From positions 33,572 through 97,571 of the forward strand of contig NZ_SOAZ01000012.1 in the NCBI RefSeq assembly GCF_004364155.1: DNA of 64,000 nucleotides, read 5' to 3'. The notes under the pieces were generated by a model that made no database searches, was not told where the DNA came from, and was given only the letters and a program-made list of their open reading frames with translations. The stretch comes from Fonticella tunisiensis (GTDB lineage: Bacteria; Bacillota; Clostridia; Clostridiales; Caloramatoraceae). Position numbers and translations under genes: made by a program. Within the stretch, counting starts at the first letter, position 1. The number at the start of each line of letters is the position of its first letter. Shown here in pieces: positions 53,881 through 61,209 of the stretch.

Positions 53881-56325
53881 TTAAAACTTTGGTTTAAAGC
53901 CCTTTAATCTTAAGGCATTTGATACAACTGACACAGAGCTTAAGCTCATTGCTGCCGCTGCTATCATTGGATTTAACCTTGGCCCTCCAAAGAGTACCAG
54001 AAGCCCTGCTGCTATTGGAATACCTGCAGTGTTGTATGCAAAGGCCCAAAACAGGTTCTGTTTGATATTTCTTATAGTTGCCTTGCTTAGCTGTATAGCT
54101 GTTACAACGTCTAGTATATCACTTCTCATAAGGATTATATCGGCAGACTCTATTGCAACGTCTGTACCTGAACCTATGGCAATGCCAACATCTGCTTGAG
54201 CAAGGGCAGGTGCATCGTTGATTCCATCTCCAACCATGGCAACCTTTTTACCCTCATCCTGGAGCTTTTTAACCTCCTGTGCCTTGTGTTCAGGAAGAAC
54301 TTCAGCAAGGACCCTGTCTATCCCAACCTGCTTTGCAATGGCCTCGGCAGTTTTTCTATTGTCACCTGTTATCATGGCAACCTCAATGCCCATTTTATGG
54401 AGCCTTTCAATGGCTCTTCTGCTGTTTTCCTTTACAACATCCGCAACTGCAATTACCCCTGCTGCTTTTCCATCTATTGCAATGAACATAGGAGTTTTAC
54501 CTTCTTCTGCATATTTTTCGGCAATATCTATAAGGCTTTCTATCTCAATATCCTTTTCATTCATAAGTTTTTTATTACCTAAAAGTATTTCCATTCCATT
54601 TACCGATGCCCTAATTCCCTGGCCAGGTATAGCAGAGAAATTCGAAGCTTCATATAATTCTAACCCTCTATCCTCTGCTTCTTTAACAATTGCCTCTCCA
54701 AGGGGGTGCTCTGAAGCCTTTTCACAGGATGCCGCATAGCTTAAAATATCCCTCTCATCCATTATAGCTGCGTATATATCTGTGACCTTTGGTTTACCTT
54801 CTGTTATTGTTCCAGTCTTGTCAAATACAACTGTGTTTATTTTATGTGCTGTCTCAAGTGCCTCACCTGACTTTATAAGTACACCGTACTCTGCACCTTT
54901 GCCAGAGCCCACCATAATGGCCGTTGGGGTTGCGAGACCAAGGGCACAGGGACAAGCTATTACAAGAACGGAAATAAATATTGTAAGTGCAAATACTGCA
55001 TCCCTTCCTCCAATATACCATGCAAGCCCTGAAAGAACGGCAATTCCTATAACAACAGGTACAAAGTATCCTGATATGATATCTGCCATTCTTGCAATAG
55101 GCGCCTTTGAACCCTGTGCGGATTCAACAAGCTTTATGATCTGTGCAAGCGCCGTATCCTTTCCAACCTTTGTTGCTTTGAACTTAATCATTCCATTTTT
55201 ATTTATACTTGCACCAAATACATTGTCGCCAGGTTGTTTTTCAACTGGAATACTTTCACCCGTCAACATTGATTCATCTATTGAAGTTGCACCTTCAACC
55301 ACTACTCCGTCAACTGGTATTTTTTCCCCTGGCCTTACAACTATTATGTCGCCAACTTCAACTTCATCTATGGGTATTTCAGCCTCCTTTCCATCATGGA
55401 TAACCCTTGCTGTTTTAGGTGCGAGTCCCATAAGCTTCTTTATTGCCTCTGAGGTTCTTCCCTTTGTCTTCGCCTCAAGATACTTTCCAAGAAGTATGAG
55501 GGTTATAATTGTTGCAGCCGCTTCAAAGTACATATCCTTTGCATATTCAACGTTATGATTTGCTATCTGGTATATTGCAAAGAGTCCATAAACTATCGCT
55601 GCAGATGTTCCTATTGCCACAAGGGAGTCCATATTAGGGGCACCTTTAAAGAGGGACTTAAAACCTACTCTATAGAACCTTTCACCTGCATATATTGTAG
55701 GAATAACAAGTATAAGCTGTACCAAAGCAAAGTTTAGCGGATGCATGTGGCTATTAATGATATCCGGAAGTGGAAGCCCGGTCATATGCCCCATTGCTAT
55801 ATAAAGTAGAGGAACTGTAAAAACAGCCGATATTATAAAGCTTCTGAAAAGCTTTTTAGCCTCCCTTTCCTTCCTCTCCTGGTCCTTATCTATTGTTCTA
55901 TCCTGCTCCTCAAGGGGTTCATATCCCGCAAACTTTACAGTCTTTTTTATCATTGAAAGTCTGACCTTTGATGGATCATATTCAACAAACAGGCTCTCCG
56001 TCGCTAAGTTTACCTCTGCCTTACTTACACCATTTATTTTAGAAACCGCCCTTTCAACCGCCCTGACGCAGGATGCGCAGGTCATTCCTCCAACGCCAAT
56101 TACAACCCGCCTTGTTTCTATTTCCTCCTCGGCACTATATCCTGACTTTTCAATTGCCCTTATTATATCTTCAACGCTGACCCTATTCTCATCATACTTT
56201 ACGTAAAGCTTTTCCGCAGCAAAGTTAATGTTAGCCTCAACTCCATCAACCTTATTTGCTGCCCTCTCTACTGCCCTTGCACAGGCCGCACAGGTCATAC
56301 CACCTATCTTAAGAACCTTTTCCAT
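53881..56325 (-). CDS. copA: Cu(I)-exporting P1B-type ATPase CopA
   Basis: 814 residues. Two N-terminal HMA domains ([13 protein letters not shown] at ~8-20, [13 protein letters not shown] at ~80-92), the transmembrane CPC in [19 protein letters not shown] in the A domain, phosphorylation site DKTGT and HP motif SEHPLGEA. It exports Cu(I) with ATP. csoR ends 5 bp upstream, so the two are tightly coupled; copZ follows. Expression should be derepressed by copper through CsoR. Confidence 0.97.
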   Translation of the reverse strand: MEKVLKIGGMTCAACARAVERAANKVDGVEANINFAAEKLYVKYDENRVSVEDIIRAIEKSGYSAEEEIETRRVVIGVGGMTCASCVRAVERAVSKINGVSKAEVNLATESLFVEYDPSKVRLSMIKKTVKFAGYEPLEEQDRTIDKDQERKEREAKKLFRSFIISAVFTVPLLYIAMGHMTGLPLPDIINSHMHPLNFALVQLILVIPTIYAGERFYRVGFKSLFKGAPNMDSLVAIGTSAAIVYGLFAIYQIANHNVEYAKDMYFEAAATIITLILLGKYLEAKTKGRTSEAIKKLMGLAPKTARVIHDGKEAEIPIDEVEVGDIIVVRPGEKIPVDGVVVEGATSIDESMLTGESIPVEKQPGDNVFGASINKNGMIKFKATKVGKDTALAQIIKLVESAQGSKAPIARMADIISGYFVPVVIGIAVLSGLAWYIGGRDAVFALTIFISVLVIACPCALGLATPTAIMVGSGKGAEYGVLIKSGEALETAHKINTVVFDKTGTITEGKPKVTDIYAAIMDERDILSYAASCEKASEHPLGEAIVKEAEDRGLELYEASNFSAIPGQGIRASVNGMEILLGNKKLMNEKDIEIESLIDIAEKYAEEGKTPMFIAIDGKAAGVIAVADVVKENSRRAIERLHKMGIEVAMITGDNRKTAEAIAKQVGIDRVLAEVLPEHKAQEVKKLQDEGKKVAMVGDGINDAPALAQADVGIAIGSGTDVAIESADIILMRSDILDVVTAIQLSKATIRNIKQNLFWAFAYNTAGIPIAAGLLVLFGGPRLNPMIAAAAMSLSSVSVVSNALRLKGFKPKF

Positions 56326-56330
56326 TTAAT

Positions 56331-56600
56331 TCACCTACTTTCCATTAATTTTCCAAGAATATCTATAATCTCGTCAACCTTTTCCTCCCCCGTATCATGA
56401 AGAAAGGCATCCTTGACGCAGTGATTTAAATGCTGCTTAAGTATTAACATGTTCGCCCTTTTTAAAATGGACTGGGCTGCAATTATTTGATTGGATATGT
56501 CTATGCAGTACCGTCCCTCATCAAGCATTTTAATTATTCCATCTATCTGTCCCTTTGCAGTTTTCAAGTATTGCATGGCCTTTTTTTGCTCATCGTTCAT
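56331..56600 (-). CDS. csoR: Copper-sensing repressor CsoR
   Basis: 89 residues from ATG 56600 (GGGAGGT upstream). All-helical CsoR/RcnR fold: MQYLKTAKGQIDGIIKMLDE, then the Cu(I) ligands Cys in GRYCIDIS and His/Cys in LKQHLNHCVKDAF. The C-H-C ligand set identifies CsoR rather than the nickel or formaldehyde relatives. It represses its own operon with copA and copZ. A CCCCA/TGGGG palindrome lies right over the leader, only ~15 bp before the start. Confidence 0.93.
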   Translation of the reverse strand: MNDEQKKAMQYLKTAKGQIDGIIKMLDEGRYCIDISNQIIAAQSILKRANMLILKQHLNHCVKDAFLHDTGEEKVDEIIDILGKLMESR

Positions 56601-56615
56601 CCCTATACCTCCCTC

Positions 56616-56628
56616 CCCCATAGTGGGG
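56616..56628. promoter_or_regulatory. Candidate CsoR operator
   Basis: CCCCATAGTGGGG, 5-bp arms around TAG, in the G/C-tract style of CsoR sites. It lies immediately 5' of the csoR ribosome binding site. Confidence 0.5.
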
Positions 56629-56719
56629 TGTCTTTATTTTTATTATATTCTTTCCATTTTTAAAATGCAATATTCATTTTTAAAAATCCTTACTATTTTA
56701 CTCGGATTTTACATAAAAA

Positions 56720-57100
56720 TTAACTTACTATAGCATCCAGCTCCTCATTTTCTTGTCCTTCGATGATCACCATAATTTTATTAGGAAGACACACGATGCT
56801 TTGATAGCTTTTACTTATCCATCCTGTATCTGAACATATCCCCTCAGGACAGATCCTTTTATCCATTTCAAGCATTCTAATAGCTCCATCCTTTACCTCA
56901 ACGTACCCTATTTGATCTTTAAATTTAAAATCATATACCTTATTTTCCGAGTTTATAGAAATTTTTTTTACAATGTTATTATCAACAAAAATAACCGCAG
57001 TGTTTCCAATCTTATTGCTGAATACAAAATAGTTATAAATAAAACCTCCTATTATTCCAAAAACAACGGTAACTATTATCAGTTTATCCCACAGCTTCAT
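56720..57100 (-). CDS. NusG domain II-containing small membrane protein
   Basis: 126 residues. One N-terminal helix (LIIVTVVFGIIGGFIYNYFV), then an outside beta-domain with MDKRICPEGICSDTGWISKS and IVCLPNKIMVIIEGQENEEL, as in PF07009 (NusG_II). The paired cysteines could form a disulfide. These proteins are common in Clostridia, often near Rnf or electron-transport genes, and their role is unknown. ATG 57100 is favoured, with AAAGG ~9 nt upstream; 57109 is an alternative. Confidence 0.8.
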   Translation of the reverse strand: MKLWDKLIIVTVVFGIIGGFIYNYFVFSNKIGNTAVIFVDNNIVKKISINSENKVYDFKFKDQIGYVEVKDGAIRMLEMDKRICPEGICSDTGWISKSYQSIVCLPNKIMVIIEGQENEELDAIVS

Positions 57101-57167
57101 ACCCATCATCCTTTACATATAGTATTATTTTAAACATGGGAAAAACCAGTAGATAAACTACTGGTCT

Positions 57168-57410
57168 TTAAAATCGATTATTTCTAAGGGCTTTCTTCCT
57201 GCTTAAATATTCTTCCTCTGTAATTTCCCCTCTTGCATATCTCATATTTAAAATTTCAAGTGCTTCCTCCGTACCCCTATATCTGTAACCCATTTTATCC
57301 CTTTCAAATAGTTTGAACACTGCATATATAATAACTCCAAATAAAATTATAGGTATTATCATACCAAATGGCCCCCATCCATAACCGAAGCCTCCACAGC
57401 CGTAAAACAT
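57168..57410 (-). CDS. SHOCT-domain small membrane protein
   Basis: 80 residues. A Gly/Tyr/Phe-rich start (MFYGCGGFGYGWGPFG), one membrane helix (MIIPIILFGVIIYAVFKLF), and a C-terminal SHOCT motif (ALEILNMRYARGEITEEEYL). SHOCT segments are short oligomerisation motifs; the protein's role is unknown. A good site precedes the ATG. It lies between the NusG_II and YcxB-like genes on the same strand, with ~70-160 bp gaps. Confidence 0.82.
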   Translation of the reverse strand: MFYGCGGFGYGWGPFGMIIPIILFGVIIYAVFKLFERDKMGYRYRGTEEALEILNMRYARGEITEEEYLSRKKALRNNRF

Positions 57411-57573
57411 AAATTTACCTCCCTCATTTGCTTTTTCTGATATTTATTTTACTACCTACTTTTGAAGGAATTATGAAGATAAAATTCTATATTTTCGCTC
57501 TGTTTTGCTGCCTTTGGCGCTTTAACCCCATTAGGGATTTAGGGTTTAAAAGTTCGTTTTTGCTTTTAATCAT

Positions 57574-58077
57574 CTATTTTTTCTTCCCTGCCTCCCATAA
57601 GGATATTGCCTTATTGTAAAACTCCTTTGCTTCCTCAGGGGATGAGAAGGCTCTTTTGGGAATAATGTGTCCCATCATTTTATCCTTAAATATGAATATA
57701 TATTCCTCATTTTCCATTATGCTTTTGACTCCATTCCATGAAACAGATCCCCTATTAACAGATGTAATTTCCTTAAACCCTGATTTTCCTATTTCAAAAA
57801 TATGCTCTCCAATAAGCCCCTCCTTTTTATCAGGTAAACCCATTGCCTGCTTTTTAGTTATATAAATCATTAAAAGAAATCCAGCTGCAGTCGATACCGG
57901 CATTGATACTACTATAACTGAAGGTGAAAGATTTTTTAGAAGCTCTATTACAAGCACGACTATCGGTAAAATCAAAGCGCTTAAAATAAACGTTGTACGA
58001 ACATAGGGAACGTTAAAAATCGCATATTTGTTGAAGTTCCAGTAATCTTCACGTGTTATATCAGCCTTTACTCTCAT
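57574..58077 (-). CDS. YcxB-like membrane protein
   Basis: 167 residues. Two membrane helices (~28-75) and a C-terminal YcxB-like domain: LIGEHIFEIGKSGFKEITSV, VSWNGVKSIMENEEYIFIFK and HIIPKRAF. The family is uncharacterised in function. It may be in a loose unit with the two small membrane-protein genes downstream. An 8-9 bp inverted repeat (TTTAACCC/GGGTTTAAA) ~25 bp past its stop may help termination. Confidence 0.78.
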   Translation of the reverse strand: MRVKADITREDYWNFNKYAIFNVPYVRTTFILSALILPIVVLVIELLKNLSPSVIVVSMPVSTAAGFLLMIYITKKQAMGLPDKKEGLIGEHIFEIGKSGFKEITSVNRGSVSWNGVKSIMENEEYIFIFKDKMMGHIIPKRAFSSPEEAKEFYNKAISLWEAGKKK

Positions 58078-58215
58078 TTAATTTCCTCCCTAATTTTTAT
58101 TTTATAAATATTTTATCATCTCCTATTCAACATTTCCTCAAGCTTTTTTGATATTCTTCTTCATTTTTTGTTATAATATTAACAAAGCTGCTATAACTAT
58201 ATGGAGGTAAGTGCC

Positions 58216-58500
58216 GTGAACATTAAATTCAACGAAAAAACGAAGAATGCATTAATAAAACTGCAGGAATCAAAGGTGAACGGGGTGATAAGGCTCAAGG
58301 TCCTTGCCTTCGGATGAGGGAAACCTGCCATGGAGCTTGTTCTGGATGAGCAAAGGGATAATGATATTTACGAAAGAATCGAGGGAATAACATTCGTAAT
58401 TGAAGCAAACCATAGAATGTATTTTGAAAATATAGAGATAATTTATAACCCAGAAGTGTTTAATAATGGATTTTATGTGCATATGATTGATAAAATATAG
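58216..58500 (+). CDS. HesB/IscA-like selenoprotein with in-frame UGA (Sec34)
   Basis: GTG 58216 has GGAGG 8 nt upstream. The frame reads NIKFNEKTKNALIKLQESK, GVIRLKVLAFG, UGA (58315-58317), GKPAMELVLDE, DIYERIEGITFVIEAN, IEIIYNPEVFNNGFYVHMID and a TAG: 94 residues if UGA is read as Sec. Both sides of the UGA match one HesB/IscA-like fold: N-terminal helix, LKV strand, metal-loop position, LVLDE, then a GFYV end. Sec sits where IscA-type proteins have their first cysteine. The C-terminal CGC ligands are absent. A terminator follows. A plain premature stop is unlikely, since downstream coding stays intact. This ORF would be missed by standard gene calling. Confidence 0.8.
58318..58350 (+). promoter_or_regulatory. 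Possible bacterial SECIS hairpin
   Basis: Directly after the UGA, AAC-CT-GC-CATGGA-GC-TT-GTT (58322-58341) can form a short stem with an internal mismatch and a GG-containing apical loop 12-17 nt from the UGA, the usual distance for bacterial SECIS elements. The stem is weak by eye. Confidence 0.35.
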
Positions 58501-58502
58501 AA

Positions 58503-58523
58503 AAGAGGCTTCAAAAGCCTCTT
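58503..58523. terminator. Terminator between the selenoprotein and YhfC genes
   Basis: 9-bp stem AAGAGGCTT / AAGCCTCTT with a 3-nt loop, within 3 bp of both convergent stops. Confidence 0.78.
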
Positions 58524-58525
58524 AT

Positions 58526-59302
58526 CTATTTTTCCAATGATTTAAAAATATCCCTTGATTTTACTATAAATGCCAGTGATATCATGGCCCAGAGGAGGGT
58601 ATATCCTTCTGCAGCAAATACTCCAAACTTCTGTATAAATGCAATTGGTGAATCTATAAGTGCATGAAGAAGTATGGCGTAAAGGACATATATATATCTT
58701 CTTTTCATAACTGCATAGAAAATTATAAGAGAAAGTCCGATTTGTATGGTTATTGCAAATATTCTTTCAATACCGCCTACTAAAAACATATACGAAGGTG
58801 CACTTATTAGTGTATTTTTAATTTGAGCTGCCAGTTCACCAGAAATTTTTGAGCCGATAACCGTATCAAAGCTCCCTGTATTTATTAGGCTGCTGTACAT
58901 TAAATTAGCCAGGCTGTTCATACCTAACAGCAAAATCGCCTCAATTCCCCCATGACCTATTCCAAAGGCAACTCCATTTTTCCAGCTCAGATACTTTTTA
59001 AGAAAAAGCTTAATGCCTATAAGCCTTCCAACTTCTTCAAATATACCTGCAGTAAGTCCAAGGAAAAGGGCAGTTAAAAAGGTGTTCTGTGCCAGGGAGA
59101 TATACCAGCTCTGATTGCCAAAATATGCTAGAAGCGGAATTCTTATTATACCCTGAAAAACAAAGAATACAAGTGCTCCAACGAATACAGCCCTTAAGGA
59201 TATTCTATACCTTCTATACATGAAAATTACAAGCCCTATTGGAAATAAAAAGGCTATAACAAGTGATACAAACATAAAAATTATTGATAAGTCGCTTACC
59301 AT
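58526..59302 (-). CDS. YhfC-family intramembrane metalloprotease-like protein
   Basis: 258 residues with about seven membrane helices. GIFEEVGRLIGIKLFLKK, AFGIGHGGIEAILLLGMNSL and LLHALIDSPIAFIQK contain the Glu/His pattern (EEVGR, GHGG, HALID) shared with CAAX-protease/PrsW-like intramembrane proteases. YhfC (PF10086) function is unproven. Repeat copy H begins ~25 bp before its start codon, so its promoter may lie in that element. Confidence 0.85.
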   Translation of the reverse strand: MVSDLSIIFMFVSLVIAFLFPIGLVIFMYRRYRISLRAVFVGALVFFVFQGIIRIPLLAYFGNQSWYISLAQNTFLTALFLGLTAGIFEEVGRLIGIKLFLKKYLSWKNGVAFGIGHGGIEAILLLGMNSLANLMYSSLINTGSFDTVIGSKISGELAAQIKNTLISAPSYMFLVGGIERIFAITIQIGLSLIIFYAVMKRRYIYVLYAILLHALIDSPIAFIQKFGVFAAEGYTLLWAMISLAFIVKSRDIFKSLEK

Positions 59303-59327
59303 GTTAATCCTCCATTACATTAATAAT

Positions 59328-59592
59328 AATTTAATCCGTTGTGCTAGTTCAGGGGTTGAGCGAAGATAAAAAATATATGAAATTCACATAAAGCCAAGAG
59401 CTAGAAGTTCTAGGCGAAGGGATGCAGAAAAATCCTAGAACTTTCGTGACTTAAGAGAAGCGAGTTTAACGAAAGTTCTTGATTTTTCAAATCCCAAGCC
59501 TTAGAACTTCTTTGCTAAGCGTGCTGGTGAATGAAATATATTTTTTATCGTAGCGCCGATCTGTAAATTTATCTAGCACAACGAGTTAATTT
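59328..59592 (+). repeat. MITE-like dispersed repeat, copy H (full length, 265 bp)
   Basis: Reference copy. Left terminus AATTTAATCCGTTGTGCTAG and right terminus CTAGCACAACGAGTTAATT are inverted repeats. Inside are nested inverted arms: GATAAAAAATATATGAAATT / GAATGAAATATATTTTTTAT, AGAAGTTCTAGG / CCTTAGAACTTCT, and ACTTTCGT...ACGAAAGT around a central GACTTAAGAGAAGCGAG. No ORF is inside. It fills the gap between the uvrD-like and yhfC genes, ending 8 bp after the helicase stop. Confidence 0.88.
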
Positions 59593-59599
59593 AAACTTG

Positions 59600-61201
59600 C
59601 TACATAACAAGTGGACAAAAGAGCTTTGAAAATTCTTTTTCACCGTAGCCCTCAAATTCCACCTTTATAATGCTGTCATCCTCATAGGTTATTATTCCCT
59701 CACCGTACTTTGGGTGCTTAGCCCTTCTTTGAGAAGCACCCTGCTGCTTTTTTTCCCGTTCCTCCCTGAGGAGCTTCATGATATCCTTAAAACTTGTACC
59801 TTCGCCTTCATCATCCCTTTTAACCATACTTGAGGGTATCATTGAAATATATGTGCTCGGGTAAGGTAACATACCTGGAAGGGATGGCTTTGTAATATAT
59901 GAAAGTTCAAGATAGTTTTTAGCCCTTGTTATTCCAACAAAGAAGATCCTCACCTCCTCCTCTTCCTGATCCCTTTTAGTGCTTAATGGTATATTTCCCA
60001 TGTTAACCCCTGTGATAAAAACATGTGAAAATTCAAGTCCCTTTGATGCATGAATGGTTAAAAGGCTTACGCTTTCCCTGTCAAATTCTCCTTCCTCTTC
60101 AAATGGAATTCCCTTTTTATACACTATTTTAAAGGGTATTCCCTCCTTTTCAAATACCTCAGATAAAACTTCACCCTGGGACTGCCTTCTATAAAGTATT
60201 CCAATGTCTTTGTAGGGAATGCCTTCTCCGTGAAATTTTTTTATCCTTCTTGCAATGTGGAGGGCCTCGTTAAAGGCATCGTGATGTTTTTTAACTATTA
60301 TGGGGCCTCCACCGTCCTTTACTCCCTTTATATCCTCTCCTCCAAGAAGGGCCTTTGCGGCCCCGATTATCGTTCTGCTTGAGCGATAGTTTATAGGAAG
60401 GCTCATTTCCCTGGGGTTATAGACCTTTTTAAACTCGCTGAATATATTTGTAGTTCCCGTTCTCCAGGAGTATATTATCTGGTTAGGGTCTCCAACTGCA
60501 AATATACTGGTATCCCTTCCAGCAATTTTTCCTATGAGTTCAAGCTGCCTTAAATCCGTATCCTGAAACTCGTCTATTATTATCCATTTAGGGTTTATCG
60601 GTTCCCTTAAGGCTTCAATGCATTTTTCAATAAGATCATCAAAGTCCATGAGGTTTCTCCTTCTCTTTTCCTCGTTATATAGTTCTGCGAGCCTGCTTAT
60701 ATCATCATCCTTTTTCATTGCTCCATAGAGGGTATTTCCTTTTTTAAACTCTTCGATTCTTTTCATTAGCTTTGATTTGTACTTAACTTTAAGCTTGTTT
60801 GATTCAATTATTTCTAAAAGCATATCCCCCGCCTTTACATTATCTATAACTTCAAAATCCCTGGAATAGCCAAGGGCTTCAAGGCTGCTGCTTTCAGAGA
60901 GTATGGCCCTGGCAATGGAGTGGAAAGTTCCAAAATATTTCATTCCCTCCTTAAAGTTCTCCCTGAAGGCCAAAACCCTTTCCTTAATCTCCTCTGCAGC
61001 CTTATTTGTAAAGGTTAAAACCACCATGTCCTCGAGGGGAATCTTTTCAATTATGTTGAGATAAAGTACCTTATGGGTTAGAACCGTTGTTTTTCCACTT
61101 CCAACAACGGCATTGAGAAGTATGTGACCACCCTTTGAAATTACTGCCTCCTTCTGATAGGAATTTAGTTTTTCAAATTCCTTTAGATAAATTTCTTCCA
61201 T
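59600..61201 (-). CDS. Short UvrD/PcrA-like superfamily 1 helicase
   Basis: 533 residues from ATG 61201 (AGGTGAT upstream). Q-motif LNSYQKEAV, Walker A VVGSGKTT, motif Ia VVLTFTNKAAEEI, Walker B IIDEFQDTD, motif III FAVGDPNQIIYSWRTG, LLTIHASKGLEF and VGITRAKN are all present. It is shorter than PcrA/UvrD (~720), with a reduced 1B/2B region, but it ends with a tudor-like tail (HPKYGEGIITYEDDSIIKVE) as in PcrA. A 3'-5' helicase in repair is expected. The MrfA-like gene lies 8 bp upstream on the same strand, so the two form an operon. Confidence 0.88.
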   Translation of the reverse strand: MEEIYLKEFEKLNSYQKEAVISKGGHILLNAVVGSGKTTVLTHKVLYLNIIEKIPLEDMVVLTFTNKAAEEIKERVLAFRENFKEGMKYFGTFHSIARAILSESSSLEALGYSRDFEVIDNVKAGDMLLEIIESNKLKVKYKSKLMKRIEEFKKGNTLYGAMKKDDDISRLAELYNEEKRRRNLMDFDDLIEKCIEALREPINPKWIIIDEFQDTDLRQLELIGKIAGRDTSIFAVGDPNQIIYSWRTGTTNIFSEFKKVYNPREMSLPINYRSSRTIIGAAKALLGGEDIKGVKDGGGPIIVKKHHDAFNEALHIARRIKKFHGEGIPYKDIGILYRRQSQGEVLSEVFEKEGIPFKIVYKKGIPFEEEGEFDRESVSLLTIHASKGLEFSHVFITGVNMGNIPLSTKRDQEEEEVRIFFVGITRAKNYLELSYITKPSLPGMLPYPSTYISMIPSSMVKRDDEGEGTSFKDIMKLLREEREKKQQGASQRRAKHPKYGEGIITYEDDSIIKVEFEGYGEKEFSKLFCPLVM

Positions 61202-61209
61202 CAAATCAC

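Noticed and set aside
54218..55558. Long open frames (173 and 258 codons) antisense to copA
   Set aside because: They lie fully inside copA on the opposite strand, have no ribosome binding sites, and arise from the codon bias of the real gene.
58315..58317. UGA as a nonsense mutation making a HesB pseudogene
   Set aside because: Everything after the UGA keeps frame, family pattern, stop codon and terminator, and the UGA sits at a ligand-cysteine position; Sec is the better reading, though genome-wide sel genes must confirm it.
58270..58482. 70-codon minus-strand frame opposite the HesB-like gene
   Set aside because: Shadow of the selenoprotein frame; no ribosome binding site.
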